The notes under the pieces: generated by a model
Told to the model about the DNA's origin: nothing
Database searches by the model: none
The model's input: only the letters and a program-made list of their open reading frames with translations
Shown here: one piece after another, positions 25,201 through 37,913 of the stretch
Numbering within the stretch: position 1 is the stretch's first letter
How the letters are laid out: the number at the start of each line of letters is the position of its first letter
Program-made: the position numbers and the translations under genes
Source: Vanilla planifolia
Taxonomy: Eukaryota; Streptophyta; Magnoliopsida; Asparagales; Orchidaceae
DNA length: 64,000 bases
Direction: 5' to 3'
Assembly: GCA_023846275.1 (NCBI GenBank)
Contig: CM043868.1
Coordinates: forward strand, 19,873,755-19,937,754

Positions 25201-28200
25201 ATCAAACTCCTTGATTTTAGCAAGTATTTGAATGATTCTCTTAGCCATTAAATTATCTAACATTTCTGATATAAAATGCCATTAATTAACTTTCAAATTG
25301 TTTTCACAAAATTCATTTTAGTATAGTCTTTCCAACTTATCCTCCTCTTAGGTTTTTTTTTTAAAATTAATAAACTATCAAACCAGCTTTTAATTTTAAC
25401 AAAATAAAAACCATTAAACTAAATTCAATTATAAGTTTCATAAATTATTGAAATTTATTGAAGAACTTTAAAACACCAAACGTTAGATTTATAATAATAT
25501 TTAAGACATCAAAAAATGACTTTCAATTTAAATTAATATTCAAATTATTATAATTATCATATATTATAAAAATTACAAAAATTCACATTATGAATTTCAT
25601 GGCTATGAAAATTTGCATTGCAAAACACTAACGTCAAGATAATGCTATCATGGATGGAATTAATGCTAATAACAATATAGCTTAAAGTGATGATATGTTT
25701 TATATTAGAAGTGCTACCTTAGTTTTTTTAAGGACAATGTAAATGACATGTTTGAGAAAAAGTTATACTCTATGATACAAAAAAAAAAAAGATTAAAAGG
25801 AAGTTTTATTTAGTTTAAACTTCTTTAAAAATCAAGATATTGATAAGCTGTATTTTGATATTTATGATTTTACACATACATCATAAAATACTATGAAAAA
25901 AGAAAATAAGTGTGAAGATAATACTAGTAATAAAGTTAATAACAAAATTAGGAATAAGAATAAAATTTTGATGTTGTGAATGATAACTTTGTTATTACCG
26001 GTGAGGATTTTATAATTGATATGTTGAAGGATCAATTTCGTGAAAAAGAAATTAAAAAACAATTGCATGTTTTTCATTAAAAATTTAAAAACAATAAAAT
26101 TATAGTACTTTAATAGAACTAGAAAGGGAAAGCTTTAATTAATTTAGCTTCTAAGAGGAAATAAAATATTGTTCATAGTAATATTTTTATTGTCATTTTA
26201 ATACCAAATTTTGTTGAAAAAAAATATCAAAGAATTTCATTACTTATTATCAATATTATGTGATTGATAATTTTTATTATATTTAATTCATGATAATAGT
26301 TATGATGCTTTTTACAAAGAAAATCAAGATCTTTTACATCAAATTACATCTCTAACTTTGTTATATGATGTATGCACTTTAATCTTGTTGTGAAATACTA
26401 ATAAACAATTGACAAACTTATTTATTCATATTTTTCATTAATTTAAAGTATTAATATTTATTTGTTATATTTTATTTTATATTTACAAAAATTTGGATGA
26501 CATTTATAATATAAATTTAACAAGATCATGATAGGTTCATTTCTCATATATCCTTACAACTACAATAGTGTGTTATGACATAAAACTAAATGTAACATGT
26601 GAACCATTTTATTGTATTTTAATTATTTATTTTGTTGTGAAGCTTAGTCTCAATTTTGAGCAATGATTTAACTTTTTAGTGAATTTTGTACTATTCTAAT
26701 TTCGTTATATTATTTGAATGAGTTAGTACATTGACATTTAGTGTAACATCTATTAATGATTCGTTTTGCAATACTTTAACTTGCATAGACTTTCTTATTA
26801 TTTAATATTCATAAAACATACAACTAAAAAGTCTCAATTTTAAAAATATTAATGATCATTTACTTTATATAAGAACAAGATGTTTTATTGTTATTGTTCG
26901 TACTATAATTTATTTTTTTTAGTATATTTGAGCTTTTATGCCTTCACAGCTTAATACAATGATAAATAACACGTGTTTCAAAAAATACAAAGTGTGTTTC
27001 ACAATACCATTATACAAAAAGATGTTCGTTGGAATAAAATGTTTATCTGGCTCCAATAAAAAACCACATTAAAGTTGAGTTATAAGATTCTTTAGAGAAC
27101 AAATGCAATAATAGTGAACACCACAAGAACTTTAAGCTTCATTTGCTGAATATCAATTGCCAATAAAAATTGAAAGTTGATTTACAAGAAAAAAAATTAA
27201 GTAAATAGTCAATGATATTTTCTTGGAGAAAATGTAAGTGATTAGTGATTAAAAGCATAAAAAAATAAAAAATCAAGTGCAATTTATCAATAGAATAGTT
27301 GTGATATCTGAGACCATTTAAGTAAGAAATGATTATTGGGTAATGTCTTAAGAGTAAAATCATAAAACAATGAGTGGTTCTAAAAAAATTTCTAATCAGA
27401 AGAAGTTCAAGACAAATAATCTCACATTAGAAAGAGAATAAATAATTATGAGTTATATATTTAAAATTATAATGTTATGGTATTGAGGAATTCTTTAGGA
27501 TAAAATCTTATTAGGTGGTTTATGATATAAAAGTCTTGCAAACATGTCAAGGTTAGATCATGATATTGTGGTATCACAATGATACCAATCTTATAATGGT
27601 GTGTTTTAAGGATGAATCATGTAAAGATTGGTAGTTCTATAAAATCTATGATTAAAGAGGGTAAAAATTAATTATTGCATGATATCTTAAGATAGAAATT
27701 ATTTAATAATAAGTGGCTCTTATAAATGGATATGTTTAAGAACAAATAATTTTACTTCAAATAAAAAAGAAATAGTTATTGGCTAAGTATATAAAATCAT
27801 GATTCTAAAATTTCAATTTTGAGGAGAAAAATCTATCTTGATTATTATAGGATAGACAAACAATATAATATCTTGATATAATAAGGCTAATCATGATATT
27901 AACAAAAAAGGATAGATATTGATTACTAAGTTAGCTTAAAACGATAAAAATCACTAACGTTGACATATAGATAGAGGATAAAAAGATGAGTACACCAAAT
28001 TGAAAATGATAAATAGTTTTGTCAGGGAAAAACTTACTTTTTATTGTATGTGATTATAAACTATGGAGAATAATTTCAATATAGAATACTTTAGTCATGA
28101 CATAATGGTATTAGAGCAATGTCATATATAATATAATATGGCTAAAAATGAATTAAATAAAAATTTGTAAGTCTCTGATGCATAAGAAGAAATAAAATAG

Positions 28201-28910
28201 AGAGTGATTCTAAGAGGTGAAATCATTAAAAAAAAGAACATTTCTAATAGTTTTTAAGTGGAGGGATATGAGGATAACTATTATCATATAAGTTAATTAA
28301 GGATATGTTATAATCTATTTTTATAATATCATAATCTTAAAATGTTAACATGTCATTAAGAAAAAATAATGCTTTGATTTGTATGAAATGTCCAATAAAT
28401 TATAAAATCTTGAGATTTTGAGTTTGGTTCATGATATTAGTGATACAATATAGTTATCCATTAAGTTGTTTTAATTGAACCTAAAATGGATACATGCACA
28501 TCGTCCTATTTTTCTCTTCAACCACAAAAAATGTCCACAAATGCTTCACCAATTTCCTTTTTTGATGACCCTCTACATCACTCCCTACATTATCATTTGG
28601 AATTGTCATACCTTCTCTTTTTCATGCATTCAAAACATGCTTTACTCCACTTCTATCTTTTTTCTTCAAAAATGTTGTCACTTGATTCAACTCCAACCAT
28701 TATATTGGCCAACATGCTTATATGACGATTATCAACAACTTTTCTTCCTCTTCATGTCTCCTATTTGAGACATTAAAAACATAATTGATCATTGAATAGT
28801 AATGTTCTTACACAATCATTATGAGCACTTGCACACAGATTGGAGATTACACAGATGGCTTAGTGGTCACCATGGACAAGGTTACACTACACATTGTTTG
28901 TGACAATGTA
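22266..28910. other. Long AT-rich spacer with decayed repeats
   Basis: No gene is recognisable. A GC-richer patch at about 24000-24330 includes ACGT cores (ACGTGACGTCA-like, CCACGTAGG) but no open frame. From about 27400 to 28400 the sequence resembles the repeat family seen at 18.7 and 29 kb (ATCATGATATT, GGATGAATCATG and CATAATCTTAAAATGTTAA motifs). Confidence 0.45.
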
Positions 28911-29112
28911 ATATCTCAGCCTTCCTTATTGAGATGTTATTACTGATTAATTTGGTTTTATTCTTCTCTAAGAGGTCTCTTTCTTATTTATTATTCAAAT
29001 TTATATACATTAATAAGTTCAATTTCATGATTATTAGTAAGAAAAGGATCTCTTAGAGAAGGATAAAATATATTTAGTTTAGAAAATACCTCACTAAGAA
29101 ATGCTAAGATAT
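28911..29112. repeat. Imperfect inverted repeat (~75-bp arms)
   Basis: The left arm 28911-28985, containing TTCTTCTCTAAGAGGTCTC, pairs with the right arm 29038-29112, containing GGATCTCTTAGAGAAGGA, on the opposite strand. The arms are diverged and separated by about 50 bases. The right arm is also the start of the tandem repeat that follows. Confidence 0.5.
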
Positions 29113-29995
29113 TATAATATTGTAACAAAGTTGACCTTCTCTAGTCTAATGTGATTTGAGAATGAACGAAACAAAAGTTGGTAGAAAAATAATACTCGAT
29201 TAACTGCTCAATAAGAATGGAAGGATTGAGAGGACATCTAAAGTATGATCGCCAAGGCTTCTTGAGAAGAATGAAAGGACTAGGAGAATATCCAAAGTAT
29301 GGGAGCCAAGAGGATAAATAACTTTCGCATCAACTGTAAGAGAGAAGATATTTAGTGATATAAGTAGAGTCATAAATCTTAAAATGGTGAAACACTTTTT
29401 GGGGATAACTTATGCTTGAATCTCTTAAGAAATCTATTATTAAACATATAGAAGTTGGAAAACTTTTAGGATAAGTGCCAAGCAAGAAAGGGACCCCTAG
29501 AGAAGGATAATATTTGATTAATTTAGAGTAATACCTCACCAAAGAAAGTTTTGATATTATAATATGATAATAGAGTTGATCTCTTCTAGTTTGATGAAGT
29601 TTGAGGATGAACCAAATAGAAGCCAATAAGCATATAACATTTTACTGGTTGCTTAAGAAAGATGAAAAGATCAAGAGAATATCCAAAATATGAGGATCAT
29701 GACTCCCCAAGAAAGATGGATAAACCAAGAGAACATCCAAGATATAAGAGGGTTAGGAGGGTGAATAAGTTTTATATCAACTAAAAATAGAAAATCTTGA
29801 GAGATATAAGTAAAGTTATAAGACTAGAAAATGAGTATTTAGGGATAATCTATGCTTGGATCTCATAAAAACTATACTATTAAGCATATTAGAGTTGGAG
29901 AATTTTTTTATGGGTGTCTAAGAATGAAAAAAAACTCTTAGAGAAGGATAAAACCTAATTCAAGACAACACTTCATTAAGGAAAATTGAGATGAT
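29038..29995 (+). repeat. Tandem repeat, ~2.2 copies of a ~440-bp unit
   Basis: Units begin near 29038, 29483 and 29922 (partial). Shared blocks in order: TTAGAGAAGGATAAAA, AATACCTCAC, ATATTATAATAT, AGTTGA-C-TCTAGT, GATTTGAGAATGAACGAAA (GTTTGAGGATGAACCAAAT in unit 2), AGAATATCCAAA, GGGATAA-TATGCTTG and TTAGAGTTGGA-like ends. The units are diverged and have no coding capacity. Confidence 0.65.
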
Positions 29996-32900
29996 ATAGA
30001 AAGCTTTGACACATTGTTTTGTGATGACATGTTATTTGGAATCCCTTGGGGTGGATGCTAGTAAATGAGGTGTCTATATATGCACGTGCTTACATATTAC
30101 ACTTGGCTTAATGACTATTAACATGTAATAGCATAGGAAAACTTATGGCGAGGGTAATTATTTTGTCGATGTGGGTCATCCTTCATACCAACGTGTAACT
30201 ATGGGACATATGGAGAGAGGTGAAACAACAAGGGAAACCACAAAACATGATGTGACACATTTTATACCTCTTATTGGCTTTCTATAATACATTATGTTTT
30301 TTATGTGCATTGCACTCTTATGAATACAATAACACTTCGGTTATGTTATAGAAATTATGTTAAAAAAAGTGATAATAAGATGGATTTACTTTCATTTTTC
30401 ATATGCACAATTTTATTGCTTGTTTTGAATTTATAAAAAATGTGCAAGTTTTAAGTTTTATTATTTATAATTGATAAATGATAATTCCATTCATTGTTAA
30501 TTTCAAAAAAAAAATTATAACCTTATATTATCATTATTTAATTTGTACATATTTTTATATTGATTTTAATCATCAAGAAGTCAAATATTAAACTTAATTT
30601 GAGTGACACATTATATAGAGTACAAAGAAATTGAGAATCAAAAGATGAAAACTTTTATTGCTATCATTATTGATGGTGTTTATTTAGAAGGGAGAGAGTT
30701 GAATCAGTTCCAAAAATTAGTTAAGAATAGTAAGGCTTCATTGAACCAAGGCCGAATGCTTGAATCAAAGAGTCAAAGAGAAAGACCATATTAACATGTT
30801 TTTCTTCCTGCTCCATCGTATGTTAAGAAGGCTTCTGATTTTAACTAATATATTACTTTATTTGCACAACTGACATTCCACAATACTAGGTCAAGAACCA
30901 GGGGTATGATGTTCATATCTAATGCGAAATTAAACAAGCAAGACCTACCTTTGAAGCGTTCATTGTATTCAACTCTTCTCTTATCTATTCCAAAAAAAGA
31001 AAAAAATAAAAGCGATCTAACTTCCATGTTAGTCTATGTGTTTCTTACACTAATGTCTTTTAATGTGATAAATTATATTAAGAAGCTGATATGTTGATCA
31101 TTATAGAATAGCTCATTGGAATAGTTCTTAAAAATTTTGGGTTAGAAAATGCTCTATATGATACTTATAATGTGGTATGAAATTTACATAATGTAATTTT
31201 TATGGATCTATTTTTGTTTTATTTGCAAACTTTCATTATTGGGAGGGTAAAATATTTGGTCAAATATACCCTAAAAATTTAAGTCAATATAAAAATAATT
31301 TTAAACTATTGGACATACCCATGAAACTATGAAAATAAGATGTTATTGTAAAACTTACAACTAGTTAAATAATCATTATTTTGTTTATATGTTATTTATT
31401 CCTAAATGGGATAACATCCTTAAACAATTATAAAGGAATGTAGGTTAACCATTGAGTGAAATGTATGTGTATCATGCGGTTAATTCATTATGGTGTATAT
31501 ATTAAAGAGAGATAGCTAATGCTTGCTTAACTAACTATTTCTTCAAACTATTAAGAAATTCTTAGATATTTCTTATTCAAAGGAAAATATCTTCAAATAT
31601 GGGAAAAATAAAATTTATATACAAAAAATAGAAAATTTTCATTCTTTATCATAAGAGACAATATCAAGAACACCCACAACATTTAAGAGTTTCTCCAAAC
31701 TACAAATAATAGTTTTCGCATAGTGGATAATATACTTCATTGATTAAGTACTTTGAGTGTGGGCACCATGCTAACAACTTAGGCTTCATTAGTAAGAAGT
31801 CTAGTTAAGAGTTTCAAAACTATCAAGTGATGGTTGAAGAGGCTATGGAATCATAACAGACCATGTTAGCATATGATTAACAACTTAACGCCAAGGTACT
31901 CAAGGTCTTGAATTTGTTTTGGGCTAAAATAAACCATTGTTGAAATATTTTCAATAACAAGTAAAATTAATAGTAATCATTAATCTTTTGAACTTAAAAT
32001 CCTTAACAAACTTACTAAATACATTGTTGAATCAAATGATATATATGTTTAAGTGTTATATGTTAGTGATTGAAAAAATAAATCCAAGATTTAATGAGAC
32101 ACAAAAATGATAATACATATTAGTTTAGGTTATTTGAAGGTTGATATTTGTTGGGATAGATGCATTTTTTGTTTTAGATCTAATGCCAATAAATAACGTG
32201 TAGTACATATAGAAGCCCATGTTTTAGGATTGAAGTAGAAGAAAATAATTATCAAATAAGGTCTTAGATAGCTATTAATACCTCCATGATTGTGTAGATA
32301 TAAATTTCATGACAAATAAAATCTAAGAAAGCATTTATGGTGATTTTATAGATGATAAGTATTGTATATTTTGGTTAAGCCATTGAAGTTTGCCTTCACT
32401 AAATTGTACATTTTAATTAAACATTAACTCATCACATAAAATGACAACTAAATGAGTAAAATTATTATATTAAAAATAACTCCCTTGTAATTTGTGAATT
32501 ATTCTTTTTTAACAAAATATTAGGTATTATTTTTGTAGATTATATTATTCCTAAAATGTCCAACCTCTTTTACAATAAATAAATTTATCTCATCTGCTCT
32601 TTTTTCTAGCTTAAGTCGTCATATGCAATAACTTAGTTTTTTAATCTGAAACTATTTTTTGGGAACCTTAATTTTCCCTATAATGAGAATATCATTGAGT
32701 ATTTCTACAAACTTCCCTATGCATCCATTCTTCTATAGCATGACTTTTCAAATTGCTTTGGTGTATAGCTATTTTGATATTCTTATGAACAAACAAATTT
32801 TCTAATTTTAATCTTCTTATGTCACACCATTGAGTGTATTAAATTTTATAGGCACTAAAACAAATATTGTAAGCATAGATGAGTAATTTTTGTAGGCTTT

Positions 32901-34040
32901 TTCTTCATTGCAAAATTTTAGCTATCTTAAAATAACCAACATTACTATGATCAACTTATCAACTAATAATGTTGAATGTAATATATGGAAAAAGGTTAGT
33001 AATGAAGTTGATCTATACAAGAAAAATATGTAATTATCTTTACATATTCAATATTTATAACTATATTTTAAACTATTATCTTAGATGAAGTACTTAAATA
33101 TTTTAATTATATTTATCAAAGAGTTAGTTCATAATTCTAAATTATATACATTGAAACCAAATAATATCACTATTCTTTAAACATCTTTCAAGAAACTTGC
33201 AAGGCCAAACATAACACAATATAGCATTCAACAACACTAAAATTGTACACTATCTATTCATAATTATAATATTAAAATTGTTCATTTGCATAAAGAGAAA
33301 CTCTCAGAAAAAGAGAAAAATAAAAAACAAATAAATTGATTTGATAATAAAATAAAATAAATTAGTACATGTCATGTATAATATAATTATGGTATTATTC
33401 ACAAAGCTTATCTGTCATGCTTCCCCCCTCGTCCCTCCCATTATCCCCCATAACAATATCACATCGAGCTAGCTCAATCATCAAAATCATAAACATAGTA
33501 TAAAGTATGGAAAAAAATTAACATTAGTATCAAATAATCATAACATTTCATAAATGAAATAAATTGGTCATATTGACCTTAGATCTTATTGAGATAAACA
33601 TTACAAAATGATAATGTAACATTCTCATTCTTTTATAAAAAAACTTAGATTCTATTATCATAATTTTAAAATAATTTAATGACATTTAATCTATGTTTTT
33701 AGAATTTAAATAGATAAAGTTTCTCTTGCATGTGATTCATCTTTACTATAAACGTACAATGTAATTACGATATCCACAATTATATACATGCTATGTAATT
33801 ATCTATGGCTTAATTAATACAATTATTTACTATTTAAACTACATGGTTATTTATAATATTAAATGTAATTTAAATTGATAACACATCCAACAAAATATAC
33901 AAACCTTCTCTAATTTCATAACTCCACATTTCTTATTTGTATTCCCGTTTTTTTTTCTCAAGTCACTATTCATGTGTCCTAGTCCTAAGATGACTTTCTA
34001 AACGACACCTCAAATCAACTTTGTCAACTCTCTTCCTTCA

Positions 34041-34043
<3 letters not shown>
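29996..34043. other. AT-rich intergenic spacer
   Basis: No gene can be supported. A short in-frame string FECGHHAN near 31750 faintly recalls a retroviral-type zinc knuckle, but no flanking gag is readable. Confidence 0.45.

Positions 34044-34074
<31 letters not shown>
34044..34074 (+). repeat. (TC)n microsatellite
   Basis: About 15 uninterrupted TC units. Confidence 0.95.
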
Positions 34075-34078
<4 letters not shown>

Positions 34079-34193
34079 CATAAAAAAGGATTCATTTGGT
34101 TGTGCTTAGGGTTGGCCTACGCATATGAGGAAAGGGATTTTAGAAAAGTTAAGCTCAGAGAGATTAACAGTATTAGCAGGAAAAATCATATTT

Positions 34194-34197
<4 letters not shown>

Positions 34198-34257
<60 letters not shown>
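34198..34257. repeat. (AT)n microsatellite
   Basis: About 29 uninterrupted AT units. Confidence 0.95.
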
Positions 34258-34258
<1 letters not shown>

Positions 34259-35771
34259 TCTTAATTAAATATTTTTTTCAGTTAATTTTCAAGCATCAAC
34301 AAATTATAAATACTTTGCTTAAGACAGAATAAGTATAATTAGACTAATATTAACAAACTTTGTCAAATATTATTTTTATTTTTATATTTTAAAATAATTT
34401 ATTTCTTAAAATATTTGGCATACTTTAAGAGTTGTCTAGCATATGTATAAAATTTTAGATATTAATATAACTTTATTATATTATGAAATTGAAAACATTG
34501 CAAGTAGAAATTGACATGTAACTTGTGGATCAATATAAAACAATATCATACATGAATGTGAAGTATGACATCCAAAAGGAGTAAAATGGACTCCTTTGAT
34601 TACTTATTTATTTTTTGTGGGCAAAAAAATAATAATTAGTAATAAGATAAAGTGAATGACCATTATCGCAAAATAAGATAGATGTGATATAATACAATGA
34701 ATAATAGACAATTGATAAAATAAATATAAATATCAAACTTTAAAACACAATTTATAAGGATCACAACAATATCGTTATTGTGAGATGAAAAAAATGCACT
34801 AATATAAAAGCATTACCAATGTGACTATGAGTACCTTAGTCATTTGATTTTATGTACCAAAAAAATGGTTCATTAACTATTGTGATTCCTAAGTATTCTT
34901 ACCATTATATTATAGTTATTTTTATTAGGCCTAAGAATGTTTAACAAAGAGCCATACAACAAATTTGTGCATCATTTGGTCTAATTATTAATTGGATCTT
35001 CATTAATCAACTAACTCAAACCTTGGTCAAGGCATGATCAAATTAATAAGAATTAGTCAATCCCAATATGAGGTTTAAGAGAGAGGTAAAGAGAAAGTGA
35101 AAGATTTTGAAATTGGCTTGGGATGATTATCTTAAGATGGGAAGTGTTTTGAATTACAAAGGGGAAGATGCATTAAGAGCTTTGAAATAAGCAAAGAGGT
35201 GTCGATGATAGAAAACCTTGAGAAAAGAAGCTAGGTAATAATGCTAGTTCATTAACATCAACTTAAAATAACTCAAAAGGGTTAAGGCTTGCTCTTCCTA
35301 AAGGTACATTAAAGAGTTATTTCCAAGAAATAATTGAGATTTTAGCATGCATGATGAATTATGTGATTCTAATATCGCGATCTCATATAAAATCCTCCAA
35401 TCTATAATCCCACCATAAATTGAGTTTTCTAATTAAACATGCCAAATTATTAGAAAATAAAATATTCTAAAATATAAAAATAATTATAGAATTACATAGA
35501 ACTCATTGAGATGAGTATAATAAATTTATTTTATCTTAATTGGAGTTCATTTGAAATTATTATAAATTTTTAAAATTATAATAAATTATATGTAATTTAC
35601 TAATAAAATTATTTATTTTTTAAATATTCAAAAATTCTTAAGAATGGGATTTCATGTTTGACCCTTTTTAAATCCTTTCCATTGTGCTTTTTCTCATTAC
35701 TGAACCTAGGGATTAACTCTTGTAGACGACAAAGAGTAGTCCATCGATGAATTCTTGTGGCATACTCCTAC
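34258..35771. other. AT-rich intergenic spacer
   Basis: Nothing recognised. Confidence 0.5.
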
Positions 35772-35899
35772 GGAGAGAGAGAGAGAGAGTTAATATGAGA
35801 GTGAGTGAGAAAGAGAAAGAGAGAGAGATAATGAGATAGAGAGTTAATATGAGAGAAAGAGAAAAAAAAAGACAGTGAGAGAATTAAGAAGATAAAGAT

Positions 35900-35955
<56 letters not shown>

Positions 35956-35987
35956 AACAAGAGAGAGAGAGAGAGGGAGAGAGAGAC
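35772..35987 (+). repeat. (GA)n-rich purine tract
   Basis: About 215 bases, almost all purine, made of interrupted GAGAGA runs with a short GAGTTAAYAWGAGAG interruption recurring several times. On the opposite strand it yields an artefactual Ser-Leu repeat frame. Confidence 0.9.
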
Positions 35988-36444
35988 CATGAAAAGCTGA
36001 ATGGCTGCGACAAGGATTTTGTGAGTTTCTATGTCGAAAAAATTTTGTTCTTATTTTTAATTTTCTTAATTTTTGGCAAATATTGTTAAGATTAAGTCCC
36101 AATTAACCTTTTTTCTTTTATGAGGTTGATTACAAAGGAATTTATTAGAGATTATAAAGTTAAGACTTTTGGAAATAACAAGATTGAGGAAAGATGAAGA
36201 GGAAAAAATAAAAAACAAATACAAATTTTTTTTATCAATTTGAAAGAGAGTTTATGCGACCTTTAACATGTAAATAAAATTATAATTATACTAATTTTTA
36301 TTTAATGCTAAGTGGTTATTGTTTAATAGGTTGAATATGAAGAACAAAAAATTTGTTTGGTAATAGGGTTAAGCATAAACAATAAGAAATTTTTGTGATA
36401 AATATTAACATAAATTATATGCATATATTTGATATAATATTGAA

Positions 36445-36498
<54 letters not shown>

Positions 36499-37848
36499 CT
36501 TAGTGTAAGAGTCTTACAAAGTATTTGTGTTGTTTGATGTATTACTATTTATGACAATTTTATAAAAATATGCATGAAATGATAGTATTAGTTTTTATTA
36601 TAATCATGTAAACTTAAAATATAATATTGACTCATTATCTCATGATAGTGGGAGCAGTAATATGACCATCATAAAATTTATATAATTAATTGAAAACATA
36701 TGCCAATAAATAAGACTACATTAAAAAATAAAAACAAACAATAATTGCATATGCATGTTACTTTCTTTATGATTATGTTACATTCTTTTATAATATATTT
36801 TGTTTCATGTCATATTATAACTTAAATGAGGTCTTGTTTGTTTGTTCTTTAGTTTCATTTATGTGATTTAAGTCATAAATGTGATTTATCTAAAAAATTG
36901 TTTATTCGAATTTACATTTATTATTAGATACAACATATCGAGCTTATGATTATTGATTTAGTATTTTCATTGACATTAACCTTTGAAGAATATTATAACC
37001 AAATACAAGTAGGATCACTTGTAAGAATTGCTTGTGAGAAAAAGAATTAAATTTGTAAAACTTTTGTACCAATTAACTCTATAAAATTATATGTTATATT
37101 TAATATCATGACATATATCAATAATATGAATGTAATGATTGATAAATAATTGTCAATTATGAAATATGGATATAAACCTATATGGATAGTTTTAGTATAT
37201 ATAAATATAATATAATGTATAAAATGCTATAGTTATTGATATATATTCAATTGATATTATTATATACCAAAAAATGGACAAAATATACTAGATTTTATAC
37301 ATTATCTAAAATTTGAAAAAAATAATAATAATTTTAAAAATTTAAAATTTAATATTCAAAAAAATTATAATATGATAAGAAGAATCATCATATCTCATCT
37401 ATATGAAATAATTATTATGATATAGTATGGAAAGTGAGATTGAAAAAATAATTTTTATATTATTATTATTATTATTTTCTTTGTCTTGACGTACTTAATA
37501 TATTTGATCTTAATATCAATTTGGTCAGAACAAAGTTATTGTATGTGCATGCTTGTATGGATTAATTGGGATACATGTCTATGCTTCAACGTCCTGCCAA
37601 ATCAAGTTAGAATGTTAATTTGATATGTAAAATCCTTCGAAATGTAGATTTAATGAAAGAAAATATATTGCCAGCTTACCAAGCACATAACCGCTCCACT
37701 AAATATTGTCAAATTTATACCCTTTGGCAAACGAGATCTAAAGCCCGAACATGATCCGAACAATGAAATCTTGGACCAAAAGAGACGGATTCCACTGCTA
37801 ACTACCATTATTTATTCCTCATTTACACCGATAGCGGTCTCACCATCT
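35988..37848. other. AT-rich spacer upstream of the pectin methylesterase gene
   Basis: Includes an (AT)n microsatellite at 36447-36497. No gene is recognised. The last few hundred bases are presumably promoter of the downstream gene. Confidence 0.5.
36447..36497. repeat. (AT)n microsatellite
   Basis: About 25 AT units. Confidence 0.95.
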
Positions 37849-37854
37849 TATAAA
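37849..37854 (+). promoter_or_regulatory. TATA box of the pectin methylesterase gene
   Basis: TATAAA 60 bases before the ATG at 37914, which allows a short leader of about 30 bases. No competing TATA element is closer. Confidence 0.55.
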
Positions 37855-37913
37855 GCCGACGCCAGGAATAAGCCTTTGCCAATGCCATTGAGTCGATTGC
37901 TCGCTTACAAACG

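Noticed and set aside
31740-31780. Possible zinc-knuckle string FECGHHAN
   Set aside because: Only the first part of a CCHC motif, with stops nearby and no gag context.
34198-34257. Long AT tract as a possible replication or cruciform element
   Set aside because: Plain (AT)n microsatellite; four similar tracts occur in the window with no special context.
35884-36102. Ser-Leu repeat frame on the - strand
   Set aside because: Translation of a GA microsatellite.
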